NCBI GenBank assembly: GCA_027064095.1
Contig: JAMOQI010000014.1
Location: 1 to 61,592 of the forward strand
DNA from: Bacteroidales bacterium
GTDB taxonomy: Bacteria; Bacteroidota; Bacteroidia; Bacteroidales; UBA1556
Direction: 5' to 3'
Length of the DNA stretch: 61,592 nt
Of this stretch, positions 7,270 through 15,616 are shown piece by piece (positions within the stretch are counted from its first letter, which is position 1; each line of letters starts with the position of its first letter). The notes beneath the pieces were generated by a model. The model was not told the DNA's origin. It was given only the letters and a program-made list of their open reading frames with translations, and searched no databases. Position numbers and translations under genes: made by a program.

Positions 7270-7956
7270 ATGAATGCCAATTTGATTAAAAATATAATCT
7301 TAGGAATTGCACTTTTTTTGCTTTTGTTAGTTTCTTCTGCTACAAAACCAAGTGTACAAATCGCTCTTTTGAAATACAGAGGAGGTGGTGATTGGTACGC
7401 CAACCCTACTTCTCTTCCTAATTTGGTAAGATTTTGCAACAAGGAATTAGGGACAAATATAAGTGAGGATATTCCAACGGTAGAAGTAGGTAGTAATGAG
7501 ATTTATAATTATCCTTTTGTTCATATTACTGGTCATGGAAATATTGAATTCTCACCCTCTGAAGCTGAGAATCTTAGAAATTATTTAGTAGCAGGAGGTT
7601 TTTTGCATATCTCTGATAATTACGGATTAGACAAGTTTATCAGACCACAAATGAAAAAAGTATTCCCAAACTTAAATTTTGTTGAATTAGCATTCTCACA
7701 TCCTATTTACCATCAGAAGTATGATTTCAATAACGGCTTACCAAAAATTCATGAACATGATGGTAAACCGGCACAAGGATTTGGAATAATATATAAAGGA
7801 CGGCTCGTTTGTTTTTATGATTACCAATGCGACTTAGGTGATGGATGGGAAGACTATGAAGTACATAATGATTCACCTGTAAAACATCAAGATGCATTAA
7901 AAATGGGAGCAAATATTATATCTTATGTGTTTACATTAAATAATAAAACAAAGTAA
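7270..7956 (+). CDS. DUF4159 protein with N-terminal membrane anchor
   Basis: The 228-residue product has one N-terminal hydrophobic segment (about residues 8-24) followed by a DUF4159 domain that would face the periplasm. Recognisable stretches are LKYRGGGDWYANPTSLPNLV, FVHITGHGNIEF and YLVAGGFLHISDNYG. The last two resemble the glutamine-amidotransferase-like fold predicted for this family, but I see no complete catalytic triad and the function is unknown. It is probably translated with rsmE, 4 bp upstream. Confidence 0.75.
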   Translation: MNANLIKNIILGIALFLLLLVSSATKPSVQIALLKYRGGGDWYANPTSLPNLVRFCNKELGTNISEDIPTVEVGSNEIYNYPFVHITGHGNIEFSPSEAENLRNYLVAGGFLHISDNYGLDKFIRPQMKKVFPNLNFVELAFSHPIYHQKYDFNNGLPKIHEHDGKPAQGFGIIYKGRLVCFYDYQCDLGDGWEDYEVHNDSPVKHQDALKMGANIISYVFTLNNKTK

Positions 7957-7966
7957 TAATCTTATA

Positions 7967-9049
7967 TTAATTTTTCTTTTCAATATCAAGATAAACAGGT
8001 AAGTGATCGCTATAGCCTCCATGATATTTCATCCCTATAAAAGTTCTATTTGTAACTATTATTCCTTTATCATTTTGTTCAAGAAGAAAACCGGCAGAGA
8101 AAATATGTGCTCTATAGTTTTTAATATAGAGGGTAGAATTAGAATCTAGTAAAGAAGTACTTACTACCATTTGGTCCAGCACAGACCATTCATTTCCTGT
8201 TGGACCGGCATAAAAATGTGTTCCTCTAATTCCATTACTTAATGGATACATTAAATTAACAAGATCACCTTTTTTATAATTCTCAGGAGATTTTGCTTTC
8301 AACCCCTGAGTTACACTTTCATCTATAGGAGTATCATTAAAGTCCCCCATAATAATTATATGTGCATTGGAATTCTCTTTAAGAATAGCATCAGAGTATG
8401 ATCTGATTTTCATTGCTACATATTTTCTTTTTGGAATCGTAATAAAGGCCCCGCCATATTTTGATGGCCAGTGAGTAACAAATATATGAAGCGTATCGGT
8501 ATTTAGTGCTATTCCTTTTACATATAAAATATCTCTTGTTCTACCGGCAGTATCAAAAGGAAAAAAAACATTGTAGGCAGTATCAGACAATACTGTAAAT
8601 TTCTTTTTTTGATACAATAATGCCACATCTATTCCTCTCCTGTCTGGTGATTCGTGATGAACGATCCCGTATTTATATTTTTTTAAATTTGTGTTATAAG
8701 CAAGATTTATTAGCACATGTTTATTTTCCACTTCACATAGTCCAACAATGGCAGGTATTTCCCAACCTCCTAAAGCACTAATAACCTTAGCAATATGTTT
8801 TTGTTTTGTCCAATATTTACTCTTTGACCAATGATTATTTCCTTCAGGAGTAAAACTCTCATCAAATTTCAAGCTATCATCTGCCGGGTCAAAGAGATTC
8901 TCACAGTTATAGAACATTATTCTCATTGATTTCAAACCTCTGGGGCTATCATCAAAATCGCTAGGGAAAGCAGTAGGGGAAAGACCCTGTCCCCAAGACA
9001 TATTAATGGCCATTCCTACAACTACTGCTAATAATATATATGATTTCAA
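7967..9049 (-). CDS. Exported endonuclease/exonuclease/phosphatase-family protein
   Basis: This 360-residue protein carries a signal peptide (MKSYILLAVVVGMAINMSWG) and an EEP domain, the fold of exonuclease III, DNase I and inositol phosphatases. Expected catalytic elements are visible in order: IMFYNCENLFD (Asn), VGLCEVENKH (metal-binding Glu), THWPSKYGG, IIMGDFNDTP (Asp and Asn) and the terminal SDHLPVYLD (Asp-His). These are intact, so it should be an active phosphodiesterase or nuclease. Export points to nucleic-acid or phosphoester scavenging, but the substrate cannot be read from sequence. It converges with the DUF4159 gene, 10 bp away. A candidate -7 box (TACTTTTG, minus strand 9102-9095) lies about 46 bp before the start. 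Confidence 0.85.
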   Translation of the reverse strand: MKSYILLAVVVGMAINMSWGQGLSPTAFPSDFDDSPRGLKSMRIMFYNCENLFDPADDSLKFDESFTPEGNNHWSKSKYWTKQKHIAKVISALGGWEIPAIVGLCEVENKHVLINLAYNTNLKKYKYGIVHHESPDRRGIDVALLYQKKKFTVLSDTAYNVFFPFDTAGRTRDILYVKGIALNTDTLHIFVTHWPSKYGGAFITIPKRKYVAMKIRSYSDAILKENSNAHIIIMGDFNDTPIDESVTQGLKAKSPENYKKGDLVNLMYPLSNGIRGTHFYAGPTGNEWSVLDQMVVSTSLLDSNSTLYIKNYRAHIFSAGFLLEQNDKGIIVTNRTFIGMKYHGGYSDHLPVYLDIEKKN

Positions 9050-9205
9050 AGTCCTACTAATAGAATGTTTAATGTATTATCTATGTATATATTACAAAAG
9101 TACTGTTTTTTGTATAAAGGTTGCATTAGCTCAATGTAATTTATAAACTTAAAAATATTATATTTGGAAATATTATTTAATTTTATCTCTAAGATTAAAA
9201 TAAAA

Positions 9206-9232
9206 AAGGCTATTTACGATGTAAATAGCCTT
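9206..9232 (-). terminator. Terminator after tonB
   Basis: A 12-bp perfect stem (9206-9217 with 9221-9232, loop GAT) lies 22 bp after the tonB stop and is followed on the minus strand by a run of Ts, an intrinsic terminator. Confidence 0.8.
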
Positions 9233-9253
9233 ATAATAATATTTTATTTAAAA

Positions 9254-9934
9254 CTATCCTGCTAGGATAAATCTAATTGGCATATTAAACTGAGCTCTAA
9301 CCGGACGTCCCCTTTGTTTACCAGGCTTCCATCTAGGCATTCCCTTTATAACTCTAACAGCTTCCTCATCACATCCTCCGCCAATACCACGAAGAACTTT
9401 AACGTTAGAGATACTGCCATCTTTTTCAACAACAAAAGTTACATAAACAGTTCCTTGAATACCACTTTCCTTTGCCATTTCAGGATATTTGATATTCTCC
9501 CTTAAATAATTTAAACGTGCTTCGTCACCTCCAGGGTAACCAGGTTGATCCTCAACAAAAACAAAAATCTCTTCCTCCTGAGCTTCACCTTCATCTTCTT
9601 CAGTAAATGTTTGCTCTTCGATTTCTTCTTCGTCATCAGTTTCAGCATCAATCTCTAAATTATCGTCAACATCAATATTATCTTCTACTATTTCAAGAAC
9701 AGTAGTTTGTTGAGGAGGAGGAGGAGGGGGAGGGGTCTCTTGACGTTCAGTTTGTAAAACAACATCCTCTTCATCATCAAGCATCATATTTTGCTGAATT
9801 TCTATTTTCTCTACGTCATAAGTTTTATATTCAAAAGAAAACCAAACAAGAGCAAGTGTGATTACAAGTCCAACCAATGTAAAAGTTGTCCTTCCTTTTT
9901 CTAAATTTGCCCTTTCAGATTTTTTAACTTCCAT
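9254..9934 (-). CDS. TonB-family energy transducer
   Basis: TonB proteins carry proton-motive energy from ExbB/ExbD to outer-membrane receptors. The 226-residue protein has a short cytoplasmic start and one membrane helix (about residues 16-34). A periplasmic linker follows with a run of seven prolines (about 68-74) and a very acidic stretch. The C-terminal TonB domain begins at about residue 135 (YPGGDEARLNYLREN) and includes IKYPEMAKESGIQGTVYVTF and the closing RPVRAQFNMPIRF. ExbB/ExbD are not nearby. The acidic linker is richer in Glu/Asp than the Lys/Pro linkers of proteobacterial TonB, as is common in Bacteroidota. Confidence 0.9.
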   Translation of the reverse strand: MEVKKSERANLEKGRTTFTLVGLVITLALVWFSFEYKTYDVEKIEIQQNMMLDDEEDVVLQTERQETPPPPPPPQQTTVLEIVEDNIDVDDNLEIDAETDDEEEIEEQTFTEEDEGEAQEEEIFVFVEDQPGYPGGDEARLNYLRENIKYPEMAKESGIQGTVYVTFVVEKDGSISNVKVLRGIGGGCDEEAVRVIKGMPRWKPGKQRGRPVRAQFNMPIRFILAG

Positions 9935-10020
9935 AATATCAATATTTTAATACATTATATACGTTGTTCAACTTTAAGAACGCTAAAATAATAATAATAT
10001 TCTATAAAACTATACTTAAT

Positions 10021-10419
10021 TTAAAAATTAGAAAAAAAAAGCCAAATATGTTTTTTTCTAATCTCTTTAAAAACAATTAAACCTAAAAATACACCTAATA
10101 TATCAGCTATAGCATCATAAATATTTCCGTTCCTACCCCTAATAAAATAATATTGAATAACTTCCGTTAAAAACGCCAGAAGAATACCAAATAATAAAAT
10201 TATATAAATGGTTTTTGAATTAAGAGATTTTGAAAGTTGATATTTTAATAACCATATAAATGAAAAGGGAGCAAATAACAATATATGTATAACTTTGTCT
10301 ATTTGAAACAAGTCTACCCAATCACTCTGGATTGGAATTTTATCACCGGGAATAAATACAATAATAAGAATCATAAGACTCCATATTACTGCAAGGTAAT
10401 TAGTTATCCTTTTTATCAT
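10021..10419 (-). CDS. VanZ-family membrane protein
   Basis: This 132-residue protein has four hydrophobic segments and VanZ hallmarks: DKVIHILLFAPFSFIW in the middle and LTEVIQYYFIRGRNGNIYDA before the last helix. VanZ-like proteins are small membrane proteins of uncertain function, linked in one case to teicoplanin resistance. I chose ATG at 10417-10419 rather than the ATG three codons upstream, because the latter lies in the tail of the hairpin after gcvH. Downstream of gcvH on the same strand, 51 bp away, it may be partly read through from there. Confidence 0.75.
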   Translation of the reverse strand: MIKRITNYLAVIWSLMILIIVFIPGDKIPIQSDWVDLFQIDKVIHILLFAPFSFIWLLKYQLSKSLNSKTIYIILLFGILLAFLTEVIQYYFIRGRNGNIYDAIADILGVFLGLIVFKEIRKKHIWLFFSNF

Positions 10420-10426
10420 AAAAAAC

Positions 10427-10462
10427 ATAGGGTATTTAGCATATATAAGCTAAGTACCCTAT
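10427..10462 (-). terminator. Hairpin between gcvH and vanZ
   Basis: A 14-bp stem (10427-10440 with 10449-10462, one G-T pair) is followed on the minus strand by a T run. It sits 8 bp after the gcvH stop and probably terminates, or partly attenuates, transcription into vanZ. Confidence 0.7.
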
Positions 10463-10470
10463 TATTAATG

Positions 10471-10848
10471 CTATCCTATCAATTCTTTGTATTCTTCAGG
10501 AGTAAGTAATTGGTCAACTTCTGACATATCACTAACACTAATTTTGATAATCCAACCATCACCATAAGGATCTTGATTAACAGTCTCAGGTGAGTCTTCA
10601 AGAACAGCATTGAATTCTAATACTGTACCTGATACAGGCATAAATAATTCAGAAACAGTTTTAACAGCTTCAATGCTTCCAAAATCTACTTCCATATCAA
10701 GAGATTCTTCAAGAGTCTCTACCTCAATAAAAACAATATCACCCAATTCGTGGGCTGCAAACTCAGTTATTCCAACATAAGCTTCGTCACCTTCTATACG
10801 AATCCATTCATGATCTTTGGTGTACTTTAAATTTTCTGGTATATTCAT
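10471..10848 (-). CDS. gcvH: Glycine cleavage system H protein
   Basis: GcvH is the lipoylated carrier that shuttles the aminomethyl group between the P, T and L proteins of glycine cleavage. The 125-residue protein has the lipoyl-attachment lysine at position 63 in [17 protein letters not shown]. The flanking [12 protein letters not shown] and the C-terminal DGWIIKI are typical. gcvP is in this window about 10 kb away, whereas gcvT and lpd are not seen, so the system is split. No glycine riboswitch was recognised upstream. Confidence 0.95.
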   Translation of the reverse strand: MNIPENLKYTKDHEWIRIEGDEAYVGITEFAAHELGDIVFIEVETLEESLDMEVDFGSIEAVKTVSELFMPVSGTVLEFNAVLEDSPETVNQDPYGDGWIIKISVSDMSEVDQLLTPEEYKELIG

Positions 10849-10958
10849 AATATTATAGATATTTGTTTATTTGCCAAAAATAAAAGTTTTATTAATTCAA
10901 AATAAAAAAAAGAGTTCTTTTTTTATCTTTATTTATTGATAAAATCCATTTTAGAACC

Positions 10959-11032
10959 TTTTAGCCCACATTATTCATACTAATTGTATGAATAACAGGA
11001 TGCAATACAGAAAAACCTTCTTTTGTAAACAC
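10959..11032. repeat. Dispersed intergenic repeat, copy A (shortened)
   Basis: This stretch begins TTTTAGCCC(A/G)CATTATTCATAC like copy B at 28005 and is related to copy C at 58859. Its core is a perfect 10-bp inverted repeat (10971-10980 with 10986-10995, loop TAATT). The following CAGGATGCAATACAGAAAAA aligns with CAGGGAGCAATGCGAAAAAA in copy B. Two internal deletions relative to copy B explain its shorter length. It lies in the 399-bp gap between gcvH and pgk. Otherwise that gap shows only AT-rich sequence and the pgk promoter box. Confidence 0.6.
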
Positions 11033-11192
11033 GTAAACACGATAATAATAATAGTGAATAATACAAGCTAAAATATATTTAGTGCCGGCAATAAAAATCA
11101 ACAAACTCAAAAAAATCAATTTTAAAATATTCCATTTATAAAAAATTACCAATTTTCTTGCAAGCACTACTGAGGTATAATATTAAAATCAT

Positions 11193-11200
11193 TAAATTTG
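11193..11200 (+). promoter_or_regulatory. Candidate -7 box of pgk
   Basis: TAAATTTG matches TAnnTTTG and would give a leader of about 40 bp before the pgk ATG at 11248. No clear -33 TTTG is present. Confidence 0.35.
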
Positions 11201-11247
11201 CATCTTTTAGATTCTATATGTTTATAAATAAACTGATATACTAGATT

Positions 11248-12441
11248 ATGAAGTCAATAAAAGATATTAATTTTTCAAATAAGAAAGTGATTGTAAGGGT
11301 AGACTTTAATGTTCCTTTAGATAGTAATTTTGAAATCACTGATGACACAAGGATACGAGGTGCAATGCCTACAATAGAAAAACTATTGAATGATGGCGCT
11401 GCTGTTATCTTAATGTCTCATTTAGGAAGGCCAAAGGGTGAATTTAAGCCTGAATTTTCATTAGCACCTGTAGCGAAAGAATTAACAAAGAAACTTGGTC
11501 GAAATATTGTGTTTATCTCTGAAATTCTCACTGATAAAGTATTGTCTGCAGCTAAAAATCTAAAATCAGGAGAAGTAATGTTGTTAGAAAATTTGAGATT
11601 CTCCGCAGGTGAAACAAAAGGTGATGAAAAGTTAGCTAGGACATTGGCTTCAATGGCAGATATTTATATTAATGATGCTTTTGGAACAGCTCACAGACGT
11701 CATGCATCCACAGCAGTTATTGCTGATTTCTTCCCCACAGAGAAGTATTTTGGCTTATTAATGGAGCATGAAATTATCAACCTGGAACGTGCTTTAAAAA
11801 CTAAAGAAACTCCCTACACGGCTGTAATTGGAGGTGCTAAAGTTTCATCAAAAATTGACATTATTCAAAACTTGATTCCAAAGGTCGATAATATGATTAT
11901 TGGAGGAGGGATGAGTTTTACTTTTATAAAAGCATTGGGAGGTAATATTGGAAGTTCTCTTTATGAAGAGGATAAATTAGATTTAGCAAAAGAAATTCTA
12001 GATGAAATGATTCAGGCAGGAATTAATATTTATCTTCCTTTTGATGTAGTTATTGCTGATAAATTTGATAATGATGCCAACAAAAAGACTGTTGACGCAA
12101 ATAAAATTCCTGATGGCTGGATGGGATTAGATATTGGGCCTAAGAGTACTCAGAAATTTGTTCAAGCGGTAATAAATAGTCGAATGATTTTGTGGAATGG
12201 CCCAATGGGTGTATTTGAGATGGATAATTTTGCCAAAGGGACAAAAGCCGTAGCTATTGCTGTTTCAGCAGCTAGTGCAGGAGGAGCTTTTACTGCTATA
12301 GGAGGTGGTGATTCTGTTGCTGCTATCAATAAATACGATCTTGCCGATATGCTCACTTATGTAAGTACTGGCGGTGGTGCCATGTTAGAATATTTAGAAG
12401 GTAAAACACTTCCCGGTATTGCGGCTATTTTGGGTAAATAG
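11248..12441 (+). CDS. pgk: Phosphoglycerate kinase
   Basis: Pgk transfers phosphate from 1,3-bisphosphoglycerate to ADP in glycolysis. The 397-residue protein shows the family signature VIVRVDFNVPLD near the start and MSHLGRPKGE. Also present are the substrate-binding INDAFGTAHRRHAS, the hinge and nucleotide region AVIGGAKVSSKI, and the closing GGGDSVAAINKY and STGGGAMLEYLEGKTLPGI. Length is normal and no motif is missing. It is monocistronic as far as can be seen. Confidence 0.97.
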   Translation: MKSIKDINFSNKKVIVRVDFNVPLDSNFEITDDTRIRGAMPTIEKLLNDGAAVILMSHLGRPKGEFKPEFSLAPVAKELTKKLGRNIVFISEILTDKVLSAAKNLKSGEVMLLENLRFSAGETKGDEKLARTLASMADIYINDAFGTAHRRHASTAVIADFFPTEKYFGLLMEHEIINLERALKTKETPYTAVIGGAKVSSKIDIIQNLIPKVDNMIIGGGMSFTFIKALGGNIGSSLYEEDKLDLAKEILDEMIQAGINIYLPFDVVIADKFDNDANKKTVDANKIPDGWMGLDIGPKSTQKFVQAVINSRMILWNGPMGVFEMDNFAKGTKAVAIAVSAASAGGAFTAIGGGDSVAAINKYDLADMLTYVSTGGGAMLEYLEGKTLPGIAAILGK

Positions 12442-12596
12442 TGTAACTTGCGGCTATTGTTTTCAGAATTATTTGACAAACAATAATATGCTATAACTTT
12501 TTATAAAAATTTACGTTAAAGCATCTTTGAATGACAAAAATATTATTTCTGAATAACTTAAATATACTTTATTAATAATTAATAAAACTAAATATT

Positions 12597-12872
12597 ATGA
12601 GTAATGAATCAAAAAATACTGTTCTGGCACTAATAGGAGGAGCTGTTGCCGGAGCTGCTATTGGTGTTGCTGTTGGTATGCTATTAGCACCAGAAAAAGG
12701 AGAGCAAACTCGTGAAAAAGTAAGACAAAAAATGCAAGATTTTGAAGAAGACATTATGGATAAAGTTGATGATATCCTTGACAAAGTTGTTTCTAAAGCT
12801 GAAAATCTGGTAGACAAAAGCGAAGAAATTGCCGCCGATATTAATGTAGACGAGACCGAGACCACTAAATAA
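12597..12872 (+). CDS. YtxH-domain protein
   Basis: This 91-residue protein has one glycine- and alanine-rich membrane helix (about residues 9-32, ending GMLLAPEKGEQTREKV), the YtxH signature. An amphipathic, strongly charged helix with regular hydrophobic spacing (VDDILDKVVSKAENLVDKS) follows. YtxH proteins are poorly understood and often appear in stress or envelope contexts. The next gene, a holin-like membrane protein, starts 6 bp after the stop, a common pairing in Bacteroidota. Confidence 0.8.
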   Translation: MSNESKNTVLALIGGAVAGAAIGVAVGMLLAPEKGEQTREKVRQKMQDFEEDIMDKVDDILDKVVSKAENLVDKSEEIAADINVDETETTK

Positions 12873-12878
12873 TTGTAT

Positions 12879-13499
12879 ATGAGTGATTATAATGAGGCAA
12901 ATCCGTTTGATGATTTGCCAAAACAAATAAAAGCTTATTTAAACAGCAAAGTGGATTTGATAAGTTTGCTTACTATTAAGAAAATAGGCCAACTTATTCC
13001 ACCAATGGTAATGGGTTTCTTAATTGCCTTTACACTTTTATTTTTCACATTCTTTATTTCATATTCCTTTATTCAATGGTATACTGATTATGTGGGTAAA
13101 TCATCTACTGCCTCATTAATAGTTAGCGGGTTCTATTTACTTTTAAGTTTATTTATCTACATATTCAGAAAATCTCTGATTTATAACCCTATACAGAAAA
13201 ATATCATTTCAGAATTCAAATTTAAAAATATTAATAAGGAAAGTGAAATTGGTGAAATAGAGAACTTTTCTGATTTGAATAAAGAAATAGATCGTATAAG
13301 TAAACAAAGTGATGATAATGAAGAATGTTTAAATGATAATATTGATGAAATTAAAGAGTATTATTCTTTTGATGCAATTAAGACTAGATTTATTGATGAG
13401 ATTTTTCAGAATCCTAAACCAGCAATATCAATTATTCTACAATCAATATTGACAATTTCTTCTTTTAGAAAGAAAATAAAAAAAAGAAAGCTTAAATAG
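12879..13499 (+). CDS. Phage-holin-superfamily-like membrane protein
   Basis: The 206-residue product starts at ATG 12879; an in-frame TTG two codons upstream exists but is less likely. An N-terminal amphipathic region is followed by two membrane helices (about residues 43-70 and 79-98). This is the layout of the holin-X/Phage_holin_3_6 family that often follows ytxH in Bacteroidota. The remaining half is polar, with an acidic stretch and a basic tail (KKIKKRKLK) longer than usual for the family. Despite the family name there is no sign of a prophage; an envelope-stress role is the usual suggestion, unproven. Confidence 0.55.
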   Translation: MSDYNEANPFDDLPKQIKAYLNSKVDLISLLTIKKIGQLIPPMVMGFLIAFTLLFFTFFISYSFIQWYTDYVGKSSTASLIVSGFYLLLSLFIYIFRKSLIYNPIQKNIISEFKFKNINKESEIGEIENFSDLNKEIDRISKQSDDNEECLNDNIDEIKEYYSFDAIKTRFIDEIFQNPKPAISIILQSILTISSFRKKIKKRKLK

Positions 13500-13515
13500 T
13501 ATCATTAATATTTAT

Positions 13516-14808
13516 CTATTCCTCAATGTAATTCTTTCCCATTGGCGAAGTTAATCTGTTGGGGTCAAAGCTAGAAGGGAATAAGTTTTTAGGAAGTATT
13601 TTCATTAGAATAGGGACAGTGAGAAAAGCCATTGGCAGTGCCAAAATTACAAATACAGGAACTGTCTTTAAAACGTCTATTAGCTGGGAACGTACCATTT
13701 CCTTTTCTTCAATACTTAGTGGCCTTTTTTGCGATAACTTTAATAACTCTACTAACTCCTTATTTTCTTCAATTTCAAGTTTTATCTGGTTCCCATACTT
13801 TTTGCTAATTGCAAGCATTCGCCGAGTAATTCTTTTACTCAAAATTAGATAGTTTTGCTTTGATTGCAGATAATGAACTTGTTGCCAGTGTAGCAACACA
13901 AATGATTCCACAGCGTAAGTAGATTCTTCAAAGTCGAGATCTTTAATATCAAGTTTTTTAGATAAATTATCAATGAAGTCTTTTTCAGCTAATTTCACAT
14001 GGTTATCAGCCCATATACTTAGTATTGCCAACTCAAGATAATACTTCTTTATTATCCATGGAGAATTGCTAAGGAATTCAAAAATTTTCTCTATTTCAGG
14101 GTGTGTTATTGTGTCACGAGCTTTATCTTTTTCTTTTTTATCAAGTATAGTTGAATCAATAAAAAAACCAAGAAAGTTAGCATTATTACTGTTTTTTTCT
14201 TCATCAAGATTAATAATTACCGAAAGTAATTGAATAATATTTTGCTGTAATTCAATAATTCTACTTTTAGTATCAAATTTTTTATTTGCCTTCTTAGCCT
14301 TGTTGAACTCAACAAAAACTATTACATCAAGAAACAGAAGAATATTATGAAAGAAACCTCTCCAAAATTCAGCATTCCATTCCGGCTTAACGGTAATTCT
14401 CTTCCGAAGAATACGTTCTAATTGTTGTTCATCATTCTTTGCCTTAGGCTCAAATATACCCTTCTTTAAATACTCCGGAAATGTTGATTCATAAAAGTCA
14501 ACTATCTCTTTCACGGCATTATGAAGACTATCTATATTATCTACTTCAATGTCATTTTCAAATAAATAGGCAGAAATTAAACTTTCTAAAAAAATAACTT
14601 CTAGTCTTTCTTTTACCGGCCACTGACTAAAGTCAATTTTGATCTCCTTAGGTAATTCAATAGGATGACCATAAATAATTCCCGTTGGTTGAAGGTAGCT
14701 ATATATCTTTTTTGATGTCGTCCAAACTTCTCCCTCCTGTTTTGGTAAAGAAAAATCGAGTCTTAATTGTAAATAGAGTATTAGCCAATTACTTTCAGTT
14801 GGATCCAT
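13516..14808 (-). CDS. LETM1-like domain membrane protein
   Basis: This is a 430-residue protein with a long, mostly helical and charged N-terminal part. Its C-terminal segment resembles the LETM1 core: RPLSIEEKEMVRSQLIDVLK, then a membrane helix (VPVFVILALPMAFLTVPILM), then LPKNLFPSSF. LETM1 is a mitochondrial inner-membrane ion-exchange protein; bacterial relatives in Bacteroidota are annotated as LETM1-related and linked to biofilm in a few cases. The match here is to the short core around the transmembrane helix and the proline-rich end. It is followed 7 bp upstream on the map by the Dpm1-like gene (minus strand order: glycosyltransferase first, 7 bp gap), suggesting co-transcription. Confidence 0.65.
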   Translation of the reverse strand: MDPTESNWLILYLQLRLDFSLPKQEGEVWTTSKKIYSYLQPTGIIYGHPIELPKEIKIDFSQWPVKERLEVIFLESLISAYLFENDIEVDNIDSLHNAVKEIVDFYESTFPEYLKKGIFEPKAKNDEQQLERILRKRITVKPEWNAEFWRGFFHNILLFLDVIVFVEFNKAKKANKKFDTKSRIIELQQNIIQLLSVIINLDEEKNSNNANFLGFFIDSTILDKKEKDKARDTITHPEIEKIFEFLSNSPWIIKKYYLELAILSIWADNHVKLAEKDFIDNLSKKLDIKDLDFEESTYAVESFVLLHWQQVHYLQSKQNYLILSKRITRRMLAISKKYGNQIKLEIEENKELVELLKLSQKRPLSIEEKEMVRSQLIDVLKTVPVFVILALPMAFLTVPILMKILPKNLFPSSFDPNRLTSPMGKNYIEE

Positions 14809-14815
14809 GAAAATA

Positions 14816-15544
14816 TTAGTTCTTACGTTTAGGTATTTTTTTTAAACGCAATTTTAAAACACCAAAAACAGCTTCCTTAAAAATTGAACCACTCATTTTA
14901 CTTGTTCCCAATGTTCTATCAGTAAATATAATTGGCACTTCTACAACATTATAGCCCATTTTTATGGCAGTATATTTCATTTCAATCTGAAAAGCATAGC
15001 CGGTAAATCTAATATTGTCGAGTCCTATATTTCTAAGCACGTCAGCTCTATAGCACATAAACCCTGCTGTGGTATCTCTGGTCTTCAAACCTGTAACTAT
15101 TCTAACATAAGCAGAAGCGTAATAAGACATTAGCACTCTGCCTATTGGCCAATTAACAACGTTTACTCCGGTGATATATCTTGAACCAATTGCAGCATCC
15201 ACTCCCTCAGTAGATGTAGCTTCATAGAGCCTAATTAGGTCTTCTGGATTATGAGAAAAATCTGCATCCATTTCAAAGATAAAATCATAACCATTGTTTA
15301 AAGCCCATTTAAAACCATGTATGTATGCCGTACCTAATCCTAGTTTTCCAGTGCGTTCTTCAATAAAAAGACGATCAGGAAATTCCGTAATTAGTTTCTT
15401 TACAATAGCAGCTGTTCCGTCAGGAGAATTGTCTTCTACGATTAAAATATCAAATTCTTTATCAAGAGAAAATACTTTTCTAATTATAGCTTCAATATTT
15501 TCCTTTTCATTAAAGGTTGGTATTATTACTAAACTGTTATTCAC
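14816..15544 (-). CDS. Polyprenol-phosphate mannosyltransferase-like GT2 enzyme (Dpm1 type)
   Basis: This 242-residue GT-A family 2 glycosyltransferase would move a sugar from a nucleotide donor to a polyprenyl phosphate at the membrane. It opens with LVIIPTFNEKENIEAIIRKV and has DILIVEDNSPDGTA, the metal-binding FEMDADFSHNPED and the late ITGLKTRDTTAGFMCYR block. All are typical of soluble Dpm1-like enzymes with no C-terminal membrane helices. Mannose is the family default; the true sugar is not certain. A mannose-1-phosphate guanylyltransferase at 30542 could supply GDP-mannose. Confidence 0.88.
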   Translation of the reverse strand: MNNSLVIIPTFNEKENIEAIIRKVFSLDKEFDILIVEDNSPDGTAAIVKKLITEFPDRLFIEERTGKLGLGTAYIHGFKWALNNGYDFIFEMDADFSHNPEDLIRLYEATSTEGVDAAIGSRYITGVNVVNWPIGRVLMSYYASAYVRIVTGLKTRDTTAGFMCYRADVLRNIGLDNIRFTGYAFQIEMKYTAIKMGYNVVEVPIIFTDRTLGTSKMSGSIFKEAVFGVLKLRLKKIPKRKN

Positions 15545-15616
15545 GCTTATTGGTTTAAATTTTTACAAATATACTAATTATTGATTCACTTATACCAAGT
15601 GAGTTCTAAAAAAGTA

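Noticed and set aside
9715-9740. Repeated GGA/GGG units that look like a microsatellite
   Set aside because: These encode the seven prolines of the TonB linker on the minus strand.
10849-10958. Glycine riboswitch for gcvH (and for gcvP at 23581-23700)
   Set aside because: No paired aptamer-like GC-rich helices are visible; both leaders are short and AT-rich.
10961-11167. A 68-codon minus-strand frame between gcvH and pgk
   Set aside because: It starts at a non-ATG codon, its last third comes from repeat copy A, and it shows no family match; it is chance hydrophobic sequence in AT-rich DNA.
12419-12459. Direct repeat TTGCGGCTATT at the pgk 3' end, 30 bp apart
   Set aside because: A single short tandem similarity with no third copy and no link to a feature; probably a local duplication of no function.
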